This document shows, one piece after another, positions 45,937-56,595 of a stretch of DNA of 64,000 nucleotides. Location: positions 52,983 through 116,982 of the forward strand of contig NZ_JAEMNX010000019.1 of assembly GCF_016463975.1 (NCBI RefSeq). Reading direction: 5' to 3'. This DNA comes from Marinomonas transparens. GTDB lineage: Bacteria; Pseudomonadota; Gammaproteobacteria; Pseudomonadales; Marinomonadaceae. The translations under genes were made by a program, and so were the position numbers. The notes below the pieces were generated by a model. It ran no database searches and was not told where the DNA came from. It saw nothing but the letters and a program-made list of their open reading frames with translations. Positions within the stretch are counted from its first letter, which is position 1. Each line of letters opens with the position of its first letter.

Positions 45937-47052
45937 ATGAATTGCCCAAAGCGTACCCATCTATTTATTGGTGCCACACTTGCCACTTTCCTCTTACTCA
46001 CTGGTTGCTCTCCAGATGACAATGATGAAACGGCAGTCACAAAAGAAATTATCCGACCTGTAAAACTACTGACTATTGAGCAAAGTAATGCGATTAATAT
46101 TCGTCGCTTCCCTGCGGAATTAAAAGCCAGTGAAAAAGCCGATTTGGCTTTTCGCGTTGGAGGCCAATTAATGGAACTGAATATCGTTGCAGGGCAGCAT
46201 GTTAAGAAAGGCGACCTGCTTGCCGCACTTGACCCAACAGACTTCGAACTCAAGGTAGAACTTGAGAAAGCCAATCAATATCTTGCTCAAACGCAATTCA
46301 AACGTATTCAAACAATATTGAAGCAAGGTGCCACCACACAGTCTGAATATGATTCGGCCAAAGCCAATCTGGATCAGGTTAATAACGCCCTGCAAACTGC
46401 AAAAAACCAACTAAAGTACACCAAGCTCTACGCTCCCTTTGATGGTGTCATAGCGTCTGTTTCCACGGAAAATTTCCAGTACGTCAGCGCAACCCAAACC
46501 CTAATCCACATCCAAGACATCAATAATTTGAGTGTCGAATTTCAAATTCCTGATGACCTAGTCGTTAGTATCAAATCGGCACAAACAGGCTATATGCCGA
46601 AAATCGTTGTCGATGTTGCACCTAATGAAGAACTATACGGTGCCTATAAAAAACATAAAACCACACCAGATCAATCCACCATGGCCTATGACGTTACGTT
46701 GAACCTGATTCGGAATGGCGATAGAAAAAACACCCTATTACCCGGTATGGCTGCGAACGTGGACATAGACCTAGGCAAGCTTTTAGGCGAGAAACAACAT
46801 TTTGTAGTGCCTGTTGAGGCTGTCATTCGCCATGAAGATATCAACACAGGTGAAGCAAACAGTGCCGTATGGGTATTTAATAAAGAAACCAATAAAGTCG
46901 AATCTCGCAAAGTCGAACTAGGGACGCTACAGGGTAATTTGATCGAAATTAAATCTGGGTTAAACATTGGCGACCAAGTCGTCGCGGCAGGGGCTAATAA
47001 CTTGAACAATACAATGCAAGTTCGCCCTTGGACACGTGAGCGAGGCCTATAA
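45937..47052 (+). CDS. RND efflux periplasmic adaptor (membrane fusion lipoprotein)
   Basis: A 371-residue adaptor linking an RND pump to an outer-membrane channel. It has a lipobox (LLTGC near residue 24), so it should be anchored to the inner membrane. The biotinyl-lipoyl hairpin halves are LAFRVGGQLMELNIVAGQHVKKGDLLAALD and YAPFDGVIASVSTE, separated by a coiled-coil with Leu-rich helices. TAATG couples it to the pump gene. ACGGAG six bases ahead supports the start. No outer-membrane channel gene is nearby, so a shared TolC-type channel is likely. Confidence 0.92.
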   Translation: MNCPKRTHLFIGATLATFLLLTGCSPDDNDETAVTKEIIRPVKLLTIEQSNAINIRRFPAELKASEKADLAFRVGGQLMELNIVAGQHVKKGDLLAALDPTDFELKVELEKANQYLAQTQFKRIQTILKQGATTQSEYDSAKANLDQVNNALQTAKNQLKYTKLYAPFDGVIASVSTENFQYVSATQTLIHIQDINNLSVEFQIPDDLVVSIKSAQTGYMPKIVVDVAPNEELYGAYKKHKTTPDQSTMAYDVTLNLIRNGDRKNTLLPGMAANVDIDLGKLLGEKQHFVVPVEAVIRHEDINTGEANSAVWVFNKETNKVESRKVELGTLQGNLIEIKSGLNIGDQVVAAGANNLNNTMQVRPWTRERGL

Positions 47053-50000
47053 TGGATATTGCAGCTTATTTTATTGAACGCAAAGTCATCAGTTGGATGC
47101 TAACGCTAATTCTCTTAATTGGCGGTACGCTTGCTTTTACCAATCTTGGACAGCTAGAAGATCCGGAATTCACCATCAAGGACGCCATTGTCATTACCAG
47201 CTACCCTGGCGCGTCACCAGAACAAGTAGAAGAAGAAGTTACCTACCCTATTGAGGACGAATTACAGAATCTACCTTATGTGGATAAAGTCGTTTCTACG
47301 TCAAAGGCTGGCTACTCAAGAGTTCAACTAACCATTAAAGAGTCCTATCGGGCCCGAGAGTTAAAGCAAATTTGGGACGAGGTACGAAAAAAAATTAGCG
47401 ATATTTCTGGCCGTTTCCCAGCTGGTGTTTCAACACCTATGGTCATAGATGACTTCGGTGATGTGTATGGCGTTATGCTTGCCGTACATGGTGATGGCTA
47501 TCCCTACAAGGATCTGAAAAACTACGTAGACTATTTGAAACGTGAATTGGTTCTCGTTGATGGCGTTTCAAAAGTGTCTATCGGTGGTGAGCAAGATGAG
47601 CAAATTACGTTAGAAATTTCTCGTGCCAAGTTAGCTCTTATGGGTATACCACCAAGTCAATTTCAAACCCTACTAGCAAACCAAAATAGTGTTTCCAATG
47701 CAGGGAAAGTAAAAGTAGGCAGTGAGTACGTTCGCATCAGCCCAACCGGGGAATTTAAAGATATTTCTGAACTTGAAAACCTCATTATTGGGCAATCTAC
47801 AGATGGCAACGGCAAGCTGATACGCTTAAAAGATATAGCAACGATCAAGCGTGAATATGTTACACCAGAAACCAATATTGTCGACTTCAACGGAGCTCAA
47901 TCACTGCTACTAGGAATTTCATTTACCTCAGGCGTCAACGTAGTAAAAATAGGTGAGTCACTAGAAAAACGCATTGAAGAGTTAAAGTATCAACAACCTG
48001 TTGGCTTAAGCATGGATCCTATCTACTTCCAGTCCAAAGAAGTAGACCGTTCAGTTTCCAACTTCCTGCTCAATCTTGCAGAGGCTGTTGGTATCGTTAT
48101 CCTTGTGTTGTTAGTCTTCATGGGCCTTCGATCAGGTCTTTTAATTGGTATTATTCTGTTACTGACCATTCTTGGTACCTTCATTGTAATGGATTATTTT
48201 AAGATCAACCTACAACGCATCTCCTTAGGCGGCCTCATTATCGCCCTTGGTATGTTAGTTGATAACGCCATAGTGGTAACGGAGGGCGTACTTATCGGAA
48301 TGAAGCGCGGTCAGACTAAGCTGCAAGCTTCAAGCGCTATCGTTAAACAAACCAAATGGCCCCTACTTGGTGCTACCATTATTGCAGTTACCGCCTTTGC
48401 TCCTATCGGCTTGTCTCCAGACGCGGTAGGTGAATTCGTTGGTTCACTCTTTTATGTGCTATTGATTTCGCTGTTACTAAGTTGGTTTACCGCCATCACA
48501 CTAACACCTTTCTTTTGCGATCTTTTCTTTAAAGAAACCATTGCGGCAGGTGAAAGTGATGAAGACACGGATCCCTACAAAGGCTTTATTTTCACCGCCT
48601 ATAAATGGCTATTAGACAAAGCGATGCGCTTTCGTTGGGTATCTGTGGCCCTTATACTTGCCTGCCTAGTGACTTCTGGATGGGCATTTCAATTTGTTAA
48701 GCAAAATTTCTTTCCGCCCTCCACAACACCTATGTTTTACATGGATGTTCAGATGCCTGAAGGAACGCATATTGAAGATACCTATGCAAAAGTACAAGCG
48801 ATTGAAACAGACCTGCTGAAAGATGATCGTATTGATTATGTCACCTCGACAACAGGTCAAGGGGCGCTACGCTTTATGTTGACTTATGAAGTGAAGCAAG
48901 AAAACTCAAGCTATGCTCAATTCATCATTCGCACCAAACACAAAGAAGATATTCCTCAGATGTTCCTCGACCTTCATTCAAAAATGCAGGAAGACTACCC
49001 TGAGCTTGAAGTTAAATTACAACGTTTGCAAATAGGGCCTTCTACAGGCGCTAAAATAGAAGCTCGTATTAGTGGGCCAGACCCCAAATTACTACGCCAG
49101 TTTAGCGCTCAAATTCAGGAGATCTATCGTAACGATGGCGGCCTAGAAAGTATTAAAGATAATTGGCGTCAGCCAGTAAAGGTACTACGTCCTATTTTTA
49201 ATGATGCCCAAGCACGTCGTTTAGGTATTAGTAAAACAGACCTAGATGATGTCCTGTTAACCAACTTTACGGGCTCTCGTATTGGCTTGTATCGAGAAGG
49301 TACTGATTTGCTGCCTATCATGCAAACGTCTCCGGCACATGAACGTGTTTCCATTGACCAAATTCGAGACTTGCAAATATATAGCCCGTCTTCTGGTTCT
49401 TATGTGACTTTATCGACCTTGGTATCTGGCTTTGAAACTGTATGGGAAGACCCAAGTATTGAGCGCCGTAATCGTAAGCGGACCATTACCGTTATGGCAG
49501 ATCCCAGTATATTGGGCAACGAAACCGCAATCAGTATCTTCAATCGTATCCGCGGCCCAATTGAAGCGATCCAGCTACCCCCAGGTTACGAGCTAGAATG
49601 GGGAGGCGAATACGAGAGTAGTAGTGATGCGCAGGCAAATATATTCAAGGCTCTGCCTATGGGTTACTTGTTTATGTTTATCATTACTATCGTGCTATTC
49701 AACTCAGTACGAGTCCCTCTTACCATCTGGTTCTGTGTGCCACTGGCATTAATTGGTGTATCAACTGGGTTACTGGTAATGAATGCCGCCTTTAGCTTCA
49801 TGGCTTTGCTCGGCTTCCTAAGCCTCTCTGGCATGATAGTCAAAAATGGCATTGTGCTTGCTGACCAAATAAAGGTTGAGCAAGATCAAGGTACCGAAAT
49901 CTATCAGGCTATCTTCAACTCTGCGGTAAGTCGTGTGCGACCAGTCTGTATGGCGGCCATCACAACAATCCTGGGTATGATTCCACTACTCTCCGATGAT

Positions 50001-50132
50001 TTCTTCCAAGGCATGGCCGTCGTTATTTCCTTTGGTCTTGGTTTTGCCACCATATTAACCTTGATCATGGTGCCGGTTTTTTATTTGCTGCTATTCCGTG
50101 TCAAATACCGTAGGCAGAGCGAGTTTGATTAA
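47052..50132 (+). CDS. RND efflux pump inner-membrane permease
   Basis: A 1026-residue RND (HAE-1-like) pump with 12 membrane helices and two large periplasmic loops, ending with the expected second half symmetrical to the first. The fourth helix has GMLVDNAIVVTEG, with a single aspartate where AcrB-type pumps have a DD pair. This variant is found in several RND pumps outside the AcrB group, such as the TriC-like ones. Substrates cannot be predicted. The ATG overlaps the adaptor stop, and a hairpin lies just after the gene. Confidence 0.93.
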   Translation: MDIAAYFIERKVISWMLTLILLIGGTLAFTNLGQLEDPEFTIKDAIVITSYPGASPEQVEEEVTYPIEDELQNLPYVDKVVSTSKAGYSRVQLTIKESYRARELKQIWDEVRKKISDISGRFPAGVSTPMVIDDFGDVYGVMLAVHGDGYPYKDLKNYVDYLKRELVLVDGVSKVSIGGEQDEQITLEISRAKLALMGIPPSQFQTLLANQNSVSNAGKVKVGSEYVRISPTGEFKDISELENLIIGQSTDGNGKLIRLKDIATIKREYVTPETNIVDFNGAQSLLLGISFTSGVNVVKIGESLEKRIEELKYQQPVGLSMDPIYFQSKEVDRSVSNFLLNLAEAVGIVILVLLVFMGLRSGLLIGIILLLTILGTFIVMDYFKINLQRISLGGLIIALGMLVDNAIVVTEGVLIGMKRGQTKLQASSAIVKQTKWPLLGATIIAVTAFAPIGLSPDAVGEFVGSLFYVLLISLLLSWFTAITLTPFFCDLFFKETIAAGESDEDTDPYKGFIFTAYKWLLDKAMRFRWVSVALILACLVTSGWAFQFVKQNFFPPSTTPMFYMDVQMPEGTHIEDTYAKVQAIETDLLKDDRIDYVTSTTGQGALRFMLTYEVKQENSSYAQFIIRTKHKEDIPQMFLDLHSKMQEDYPELEVKLQRLQIGPSTGAKIEARISGPDPKLLRQFSAQIQEIYRNDGGLESIKDNWRQPVKVLRPIFNDAQARRLGISKTDLDDVLLTNFTGSRIGLYREGTDLLPIMQTSPAHERVSIDQIRDLQIYSPSSGSYVTLSTLVSGFETVWEDPSIERRNRKRTITVMADPSILGNETAISIFNRIRGPIEAIQLPPGYELEWGGEYESSSDAQANIFKALPMGYLFMFIITIVLFNSVRVPLTIWFCVPLALIGVSTGLLVMNAAFSFMALLGFLSLSGMIVKNGIVLADQIKVEQDQGTEIYQAIFNSAVSRVRPVCMAAITTILGMIPLLSDDFFQGMAVVISFGLGFATILTLIMVPVFYLLLFRVKYRRQSEFD

Positions 50133-50163
50133 GCTTTATAATATCTATTCTTTTTAGCCCAAA

Positions 50164-50195
50164 TGTGCTGCCCAAATAAGTTATTTGGCAGCACA
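50164..50195 (+). terminator. hairpin after the RND efflux operon
   Basis: TGTGCTGCCCAAATAA and TTATTTGGCAGCACA pair over 15 bases with one bulged C and a tight loop. A T-rich tract (CTTTTTTA) follows only after about 13 bases, so termination is possible but not textbook. Confidence 0.5.
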
Positions 50196-50229
50196 CTATT
50201 CTTCACCTTTTTTATATATTGAGAGCCCT

Positions 50230-51210
50230 ATGCATTTAGACGAAATCTTAAAACTGGATATTAAGCTACTCGTCGCCTTTGTTACCATTATGGAGGAAGG
50301 CAGTGTATCTCGTGCTGCGGAAAGACTGGGAGTAACTCAGCCAGCGCTGAGCAAAAGCTTGCAACGCTTAAGAGAGTTGTTTAAAGACTCGCTATTCACA
50401 CGTCAGGCCTATGGACTTAGCCCAACCGCGCGAGCCACTGAGCTACAGGATATGATTCAACCGATTTTGCATTCACTTTCAACCCTGATGATTCCATCAG
50501 AATTGAATTTAAAAACCCTGAAAAGACGCTTCAAAATAAGAGTCAATGAAGCCGATTTAGAAACCTTCATAGAACCATTGCTTGCTGAGCTCCACTATCA
50601 AACTCCTGGAGTACGGCTATCTATCAGCAACTGCGAAGAAAATATTTTCGATGAACTGTTGGCTGGAAATACCGACTTGACCATCATGCACATGGCTGAT
50701 ACACCAGGAAACATACGCTCTAAGCTAATTGGTTACATGAGTTCTTGTGTGATTATCAGTGAAGCCAATCCTCTCTTTAATAAAGAGGAAGTATCTCTCG
50801 ATGATTTACTAAAATACAATACCGTTACCCATCACCTTCCCAGCCATTCAAGTAGTGCTTTTGTGGCAACAGTTAGTAAATTAAAGCAACAAGGTTATGC
50901 AGTCGAGCCTACCTTAGAAACAGACAGTTTAATGGTGGCTATGCAGGCAGTTAAACGTGGCATGTCTTTTTTTGCACCACGCTCTATTGGAGAATTGTTT
51001 TTGGAGATAACACGCAATAAAAACAATTTTTACCCAGTAAGAGTTCTGCCCATGCCAAAAGAACTATTGAAAGCTGACACGAATGGTGGCGACCGCCCTG
51101 TCCAAATTTGCTGGCATGAGCGCTCAAATAATGATCCATCTCACCGTTGGCTACGGGAAAAAATCATTCACTTTATGCGTGAATCCCCTTGGATTAAAGC
51201 CACTATTTAA
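50230..51210 (+). CDS. LysR-family transcriptional regulator
   Basis: A 326-residue LysR regulator. The helix-turn-helix is clear in LLVAFVTIMEEGSVSRAAERLGVTQPALSKSLQRLRELF (about 11-49), followed by the effector-binding domain. The start MHLDEILKLD is chosen because the family normally begins about ten residues before that domain, and a GAGAG lies ahead. An in-frame start 45 bases upstream lies within the hairpin downstream of the RND gene. It may act on the RND pump or on the arginine catabolic genes that follow; neither is shown. Confidence 0.88.
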   Translation: MHLDEILKLDIKLLVAFVTIMEEGSVSRAAERLGVTQPALSKSLQRLRELFKDSLFTRQAYGLSPTARATELQDMIQPILHSLSTLMIPSELNLKTLKRRFKIRVNEADLETFIEPLLAELHYQTPGVRLSISNCEENIFDELLAGNTDLTIMHMADTPGNIRSKLIGYMSSCVIISEANPLFNKEEVSLDDLLKYNTVTHHLPSHSSSAFVATVSKLKQQGYAVEPTLETDSLMVAMQAVKRGMSFFAPRSIGELFLEITRNKNNFYPVRVLPMPKELLKADTNGGDRPVQICWHERSNNDPSHRWLREKIIHFMRESPWIKATI

Positions 51211-51239
51211 CGGTACAACAGGATCCATTATGGCAATCA

Positions 51240-51461
51240 CTATCCCGCGTTACGCTCGGCTCTAAGCCAGTCAAAACGCGGAATACTTTGACCATCAATT
51301 TCAACCGATTCTTGAAACATGGCTAGGGGTCTAGCCCACCAGCCACATTCGCCATATAAAGCCTGATAAATGACTAAAGGCTCTTCCGTTTCGCTGTGTT
51401 TGACGACACGTTCCACCCAATATTCAGCACCTTTGTAGTGACGGTAAATACCTACTTTCAT
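51240..51461 (-). CDS. DUF1653 small protein
   Basis: A 73-residue protein with the DUF1653 pattern: MKVGIYRHYKGAEYWVERVVKHSETEEPLVIYQALYGECGWWARPLAMFQESVEI, then PRFDWL. The family is found singly in many proteobacteria with unknown function. The start at MKVGIYRHYKG is that of relatives. A longer upstream frame is unlikely to be real. It is convergent with the LysR gene and divergent from the arginine genes. Confidence 0.88.
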   Translation of the reverse strand: MKVGIYRHYKGAEYWVERVVKHSETEEPLVIYQALYGECGWWARPLAMFQESVEIDGQSIPRFDWLRAERNAG

Positions 51462-51612
51462 CTCAAACACCTCAATTCTTTTTAAAAAACGACCTCTATC
51501 AACCATAAACCTGAAGAGGTTGTCGCAAATACAAAAGTTTCCCACTTACTCCGAAAACTGAAGTCAGCAATAATATTACTTTCTCATTCAAGCTATTTCT
51601 CAAGGCTCTCAT

Positions 51613-52626
51613 ATGTATCTAGTACGACCTGTGGATTTTCCTGACCTTCCCGCGTTAGAGCGTCTTGCGCAGCAGGCAGGTATTGGTACCACCAACTTCC
51701 CAGCCAATAGAGAACGTTTGAATGACAAAATAGCCTCATCACATCGTTCACTACAAACCGATGTTGTGCAACCAAGCGATGAATCCTACTTGTTTGTATT
51801 AGTGGACACCAGTACCGATCAAATTGTTGGTACCTGTGGTATCGAGGCCATGGTCGGAAGTGATACGCCTTTTTATAGCTACCGAATTGACGAGGTCATA
51901 CACGCCTCACCACAACTACAAATCCACAATCGTATCTCGGCACTTTTTTTATGCCATGACTACAATGGCAACAGCCGACTGATGGCATTAGTGGTTGATA
52001 AAGCGCACCAAAATAAAGTGGCTATGTCACTACTTTCAAAAGCTCGACTATTGTTTATTGCCCGTTACCCAGAGCGATTTACCAAGCGCCTGTTTGTCGA
52101 ATTGCGTGGTGAAAGTGATCGACACGGTTACTCCGCATTCTGGGATGCCCTAGGGAAACACTTCTTTACCATGGACTTTCAAAAAGCCGACTACCTTTCA
52201 GGTATCAGCAATAAACACTTTATTGCAGACCTTATGCCACGCTACCCAATCTATGTGCCGACTTTACCAGAAGCCGCACAAGAGGTGATTGGTGTGGTAC
52301 ATGAGGACTCAATGCAAAGTACAGATATTTTGCTTGAAGAAGGCTTTGAGTTTCGAGGTTATGTGGACATTTTCGATGCAGGTCCAACCATCGAAGCCAG
52401 AACAGAAAACCTTCGCACCATAGCCCAACAAAAAACAGGTAAGGCACTGACCCAAACTGACAACCAAAAAGGCGAGATGCATCTTATCGCCACAGGGCAT
52501 TTAGAAAACTTTCGGGTCACAGCCGCCATTGCGGAGCCTCAGTCTACTGGCTTAGCCATGGATAAGGCGACTCAAGAAGGCTTACGCATTTCCTCTGGAG
52601 GTTATATTCAATGGTCAGCACTTTAA
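51613..52626 (+). CDS. aruF: arginine N-succinyltransferase, alpha-type subunit (AruF)
   Basis: A 337-residue AstA-family protein that begins the arginine succinyltransferase pathway by making N2-succinylarginine from arginine and succinyl-CoA. It shows PVDFPDLPALERLAQQAGIG, FYSYRIDEVIHASPQLQIHN, GYSAFWDALGKHFFTMDF and FRGYVDIFDAGPTIEAR. The last two are AstA signatures. In Pseudomonas the enzyme is a heteromer of AruF and AruG, and here too a second AstA-type gene follows 49 bp later. Based on its IPIYVPTLPEAAQE-like stretch it looks closer to AruF. The assignment between the two subunits is by resemblance only. Confidence 0.85.
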   Translation: MYLVRPVDFPDLPALERLAQQAGIGTTNFPANRERLNDKIASSHRSLQTDVVQPSDESYLFVLVDTSTDQIVGTCGIEAMVGSDTPFYSYRIDEVIHASPQLQIHNRISALFLCHDYNGNSRLMALVVDKAHQNKVAMSLLSKARLLFIARYPERFTKRLFVELRGESDRHGYSAFWDALGKHFFTMDFQKADYLSGISNKHFIADLMPRYPIYVPTLPEAAQEVIGVVHEDSMQSTDILLEEGFEFRGYVDIFDAGPTIEARTENLRTIAQQKTGKALTQTDNQKGEMHLIATGHLENFRVTAAIAEPQSTGLAMDKATQEGLRISSGGYIQWSAL

Positions 52627-52675
52627 TTTTGTATCGTCACCAGCCGTTTCAATTAGACCATAGAGGACTTCTATT

Positions 52676-53719
52676 ATGATGGTCATACGCCCAATTCGTC
52701 AAAGCGACTTAAAGGCACTTTATCGGCTCGCCGAAAAAACCGGCGTCGGCTTTACCTCTTTAATACCTAACGAAGCCATTTTGCAAAAAAAAGTAGATGG
52801 TGCCACCGCATCATTCGCCAAAGAAAGCGTCTCCACTCCCAATAATGAAGATTATCTCATGGTGCTTGAAGACACCGCGACAGGAGACATTGTCGGCACT
52901 TGCGGCATACTCGCCACCGTGGGCCTAGAAGAGCCTTTTTACAGCTATCACCTGGGCACTATTACCCATGCCTCTAGAGAGCTTGGAGTTCACAATGCTA
53001 TCCCTACTCTCATACTGAATAATGACTTCACAGGCTTCAGTGAGATCTGCACCCTATTTCTAGAAGAAGACTACCGCCATTCAAAAAATGGCCAATTTCT
53101 CTCCAAGTCACGCTTCATGTTCATGGCTCAGTTTCCAGAACGTTTTACCGAGAAGGTCTTTGCAGAAATGCGCGGCATCAGTGATGAAAAAGGTGTGTCA
53201 CCATTTTGGGAAGGCCTTGGCCGCCATTTCTTTTCTATCGATTTTGAACGCGCTGATGAACTGACGTCGTTAGGCAGCAAGCAATTCATTGCTGAGCTCA
53301 TGCCAAACAATCCTGTATACGTAAATTTACTGCCTCCAGAAGCACGGGAAGTACTAGGTAAAGTACACAAAAATACTCAACCAGCTCGGCATCTGCTCGA
53401 GCAAGAAGGTTTTCGCTATGAAAACTATGTAGACATTTTTGATGGCGGCCCTTCTTTAGAAGCCAGAGTACAAGATATTCGTGCTGTACGTGATAGCCGT
53501 TTGTACCTCGCTAATATTGGCTTGCCTAAAGGCATAGGAGAAGGTAGTTATTACTTAGTCTCAAATACCAAACTCATGGACTTTCGCTGTATTTTAATTC
53601 AACGCGCTATACCACCGAGCAGTGCGATGACCTTAACACAAGAAGAAGCGGAGCATCTTTGCATCATTAACAAAGAACCTATACGCATTGTCGAACTGTC
53701 TCCCTATGCGGGTCGCTAA
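52676..53719 (+). CDS. aruG: arginine N-succinyltransferase, beta-type subunit (AruG)
   Basis: A second 347-residue AstA-family protein, partly similar to the one before it, with VIRPIRQSDLKALYRLAEKTG, FYSYHLGTITHASRELGVHN, EMRGISDEKGVSPFWEGLGRHFF and ENYVDIFDGGPSLEAR. The EMRG.SDE.G.SPFWE..GRHFF block is like AruG of Pseudomonas. The two probably assemble together. The gene opens with two adjacent ATG codons, with AGAGGACTT ahead. Confidence 0.85.
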   Translation: MMVIRPIRQSDLKALYRLAEKTGVGFTSLIPNEAILQKKVDGATASFAKESVSTPNNEDYLMVLEDTATGDIVGTCGILATVGLEEPFYSYHLGTITHASRELGVHNAIPTLILNNDFTGFSEICTLFLEEDYRHSKNGQFLSKSRFMFMAQFPERFTEKVFAEMRGISDEKGVSPFWEGLGRHFFSIDFERADELTSLGSKQFIAELMPNNPVYVNLLPPEAREVLGKVHKNTQPARHLLEQEGFRYENYVDIFDGGPSLEARVQDIRAVRDSRLYLANIGLPKGIGEGSYYLVSNTKLMDFRCILIQRAIPPSSAMTLTQEEAEHLCIINKEPIRIVELSPYAGR

Positions 53720-53748
53720 ACAGCCCTTTACCTTTAAAAGGAGTCACT

Positions 53749-55221
53749 ATGAAACAAGCACATTACATTGACGGTCAATGGCAACAAGGCGAAGGCAAAT
53801 TATCATGCTCTATTGACCCAGCCGATGGTAGCCAAGTATGGCAAGCTCACACTGCGACACCAGAACAGGTCAACTTGGCGATCAAAGCCGCTCGCCAAGC
53901 CTTCCCAGTATGGTCAAATCGATCACTAGAAGAACGCTTAGCCATTATCGATACCTTTGCGTCCTTGGTAAAAGACAATAGCGAGGCTATTGCTACTATT
54001 ATTAGCCAAGAGACAGGCAAGCCAATTTGGGAAACCCGTACAGAAGTCGCTGCTATGGTTGGCAAAGTCACTATATCAAAGCAGGCTTACCATGAGCGTA
54101 CTGGAGAAAAAAGCACCTCCATGCCCGGTGCAACCGCACGTCTACGCCATAGACCTCACGGGGTTGTCGCTGTCTTTGGCCCTTATAACTTTCCTGCTCA
54201 CCTACCAAACGGACATATAGTACCAGCCCTTATCGCAGGCAACACCGTCGTTTTCAAACCCAGCGAACAAGCGCCAGCCACCTCAGATTTGGTGATTCAA
54301 CTTTGGGAGCAAGCAGGGCTACCAAATGGCGTCTTAAACCTTGTGCAAGGTGAACGTGAAACGGGTGTCGCCCTAGCAAACCATACTGATATCGATGGCC
54401 TTTTCTTCACCGGTAGCCCACAAGTGGGACACATACTTCATAAGGACTTTGCAGGCCATCCGGGTAAAATTCTAGCGTTGGAAATGGGTGGAAATAACCC
54501 TCTACTCGTTTCGGAACAAGTGGTGAATGAAAGAGCAGCGGTACACGAAATTATTCAATCTGCATTCCTTTCTGCGGGTCAGCGGTGCACCTGCGCCCGC
54601 CGCTTGTTGCTCCCCATAGGAACAAAAGGTGACGCCATTTTAGCGGCCTTAATTGTTGCGACAAAAAATCTTCGCATTGACCGCTATGACGCTATCGAGC
54701 CACCATTTATGGGGCCTTTGGTATCCGCTCAAGCGGCAGATGCATTGCTTCAAGCTTATCAAAGTCTCATCAAGCTTGGTGCACAACCCTTGCTTGATAT
54801 GACCCGTGGTGAAGCTAACACAGGCTTCATCACGCCAGGAATTATTGATGCAACTAATATACTCAATGAGTTACCTGACCAAGAATACTTCGGCCCATTA
54901 CTCACCGTAATACGTTACGACAATCTAGAACAAGCCATGAGCATTGCCAATAACACAAGCTATGGATTATCGGCAGGTATTTTGTCGGACGACAAAAGTG
55001 AATATGAATGGTTCTTACAACATAGTCGCGCCGGTATCATCAACTGGAACCGTCAAACTACAGGCGCTTCCAGCACCGCACCATTTGGTGGAACCGGTGC
55101 CAGCGGCAACCATAGAGCAAGCGCTTACTACGCCGCCGACTATTGCGCTTATCCGGTTTCTAGTATCGAAGCAGACGCTTTAACATTACCTGAAACATTA
55201 GGCTCAGGACTGACACTATGA
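53749..55221 (+). CDS. astD: succinylglutamic semialdehyde dehydrogenase
   Basis: A 490-residue aldehyde dehydrogenase that oxidises N-succinylglutamic semialdehyde to N-succinylglutamate with NAD+, the fourth step of the pathway. It has the nucleotide-binding [30 protein letters not shown] region, the base in EMGGNNP and the catalytic cysteine in [10 protein letters not shown], all as in AstD. AAAGGAGTC lies ahead of its ATG. Its stop overlaps the astB start (ATGA). Confidence 0.95.
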   Translation: MKQAHYIDGQWQQGEGKLSCSIDPADGSQVWQAHTATPEQVNLAIKAARQAFPVWSNRSLEERLAIIDTFASLVKDNSEAIATIISQETGKPIWETRTEVAAMVGKVTISKQAYHERTGEKSTSMPGATARLRHRPHGVVAVFGPYNFPAHLPNGHIVPALIAGNTVVFKPSEQAPATSDLVIQLWEQAGLPNGVLNLVQGERETGVALANHTDIDGLFFTGSPQVGHILHKDFAGHPGKILALEMGGNNPLLVSEQVVNERAAVHEIIQSAFLSAGQRCTCARRLLLPIGTKGDAILAALIVATKNLRIDRYDAIEPPFMGPLVSAQAADALLQAYQSLIKLGAQPLLDMTRGEANTGFITPGIIDATNILNELPDQEYFGPLLTVIRYDNLEQAMSIANNTSYGLSAGILSDDKSEYEWFLQHSRAGIINWNRQTTGASSTAPFGGTGASGNHRASAYYAADYCAYPVSSIEADALTLPETLGSGLTL

Positions 55222-56564
55222 GCAATGCAATTGAAGCTAACTTTGATGGCTTAGTAGGCCCAACCCACAATTATAGCGGTCTATCCTTTGGCAATGTCGC
55301 TTCCTTCAATAATTCGTCACGACCATCTAACCCTAAAGCTGCCGCCAAGCAGGGCTTAATTAAAATGAAAGCCTTGGCAGATCTCGGTTTTGTACAAGGC
55401 GTATTAGCGCCCCATGAACGTCCACATATACCAAGCCTTCATCGTTTAGGTTTCACTGGCTGTGATGCAAAGATATTAGAGCAAGTCGCCAAGCAATCCC
55501 CTAAGCTGCTAGCTGCGGTAAGTTCCGCTTCCTGCATGTGGACAGCAAACGCTGCGACCGTCTCGCCCAGTGGCGATACTCTAGATGGCCGAGTGCATTT
55601 CACACCTGCTAACCTAGTAAATAAATTCCATCGTTCTATCGAACACGAAACCACGGGGGCAATTTTACAAGCCACATTCCATGATGAAAAACACTTTGCC
55701 CACCATCAAGCATTGCCAAGCGTGGATCACTTTGGTGACGAAGGCGCCGCCAATCACACTCGCTTTTGTGATGACTATGGTAAACAGGGCATTGAATTTT
55801 TTGTGTATGGTATGGAAGCCTTTAATAACAAGGCTCCACGTCCCAGAAAATTTCCAGCCCGACATACTTTGGAGGCTTCTCAAGCCGTTGCCCGTATGCA
55901 TGGTTTATCCACATCACAAGTCGTCTACGCACAACAAAACCCAGCAGTAATCGATGCTGGCGTATTTCATAACGACGTGATCGCCGTTGGTAATAAAAAC
56001 GCCCACTTTTATCACCAAGAGGCCTTTCTGAACACAAGCAAAATGAAGCAAGATCTTATAGCTGCGTGGGGGGAAAGAAGTGAAGAATTTCATCTAATTG
56101 AAGTGCCCAGTCACGCTATTTCAGTAGAAGACTGCATTCACTCTTATTTGTTCAACAGCCAACTATTGAGTCGTGGTGCAAACGATATGGTGCTAGTGGT
56201 GCCAGGGGAATGTGAGAATAACCCTACGGTTTGGTCATACTTAAACAGCCTAGTAGCAGACGAGTCTCCTATCAGGGAAATAAAGGTATTTGACCTTAAA
56301 CAGAGCATGAGCAATGGCGGCGGCCCAGCCTGCTTACGACTACGAGTTGCGTTAAATGAAGCAGAACGCAAAGCCATTAACCCTGCGACCTTAATGAACG
56401 ATGCTTTATTTGAAAAATTAAATAACTGGGTGGACGCTCATTATCGTGATGAGCTCAGAGAAGCAGATCTAGCAGACCCTCAATTACTGATTGAAAGTAG
56501 AAACGCGCTAGATGAATTAACACAACTATTAAATCTTGGCTCTGTGTACGAATTTCAACAGTAA
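55218..56564 (+). CDS. astB: N-succinylarginine dihydrolase
   Basis: A 448-residue enzyme that converts N2-succinylarginine to N2-succinylornithine, two ammonia and CO2, the second step of the pathway. The family begins as here: [24 protein letters not shown], then [19 protein letters not shown] and [12 protein letters not shown]. The ending matches, and the length is near E. coli AstB (447). The ammonia released links this operon to the nitrogen genes elsewhere in the window. The transaminase (astC) and deacylase (astE) needed to complete the pathway are not in the window. Confidence 0.96.
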   Translation: MSNAIEANFDGLVGPTHNYSGLSFGNVASFNNSSRPSNPKAAAKQGLIKMKALADLGFVQGVLAPHERPHIPSLHRLGFTGCDAKILEQVAKQSPKLLAAVSSASCMWTANAATVSPSGDTLDGRVHFTPANLVNKFHRSIEHETTGAILQATFHDEKHFAHHQALPSVDHFGDEGAANHTRFCDDYGKQGIEFFVYGMEAFNNKAPRPRKFPARHTLEASQAVARMHGLSTSQVVYAQQNPAVIDAGVFHNDVIAVGNKNAHFYHQEAFLNTSKMKQDLIAAWGERSEEFHLIEVPSHAISVEDCIHSYLFNSQLLSRGANDMVLVVPGECENNPTVWSYLNSLVADESPIREIKVFDLKQSMSNGGGPACLRLRVALNEAERKAINPATLMNDALFEKLNNWVDAHYRDELREADLADPQLLIESRNALDELTQLLNLGSVYEFQQ

Positions 56565-56595
56565 ATAGATGAAGATAAAACAGCGAACGGCTTGG

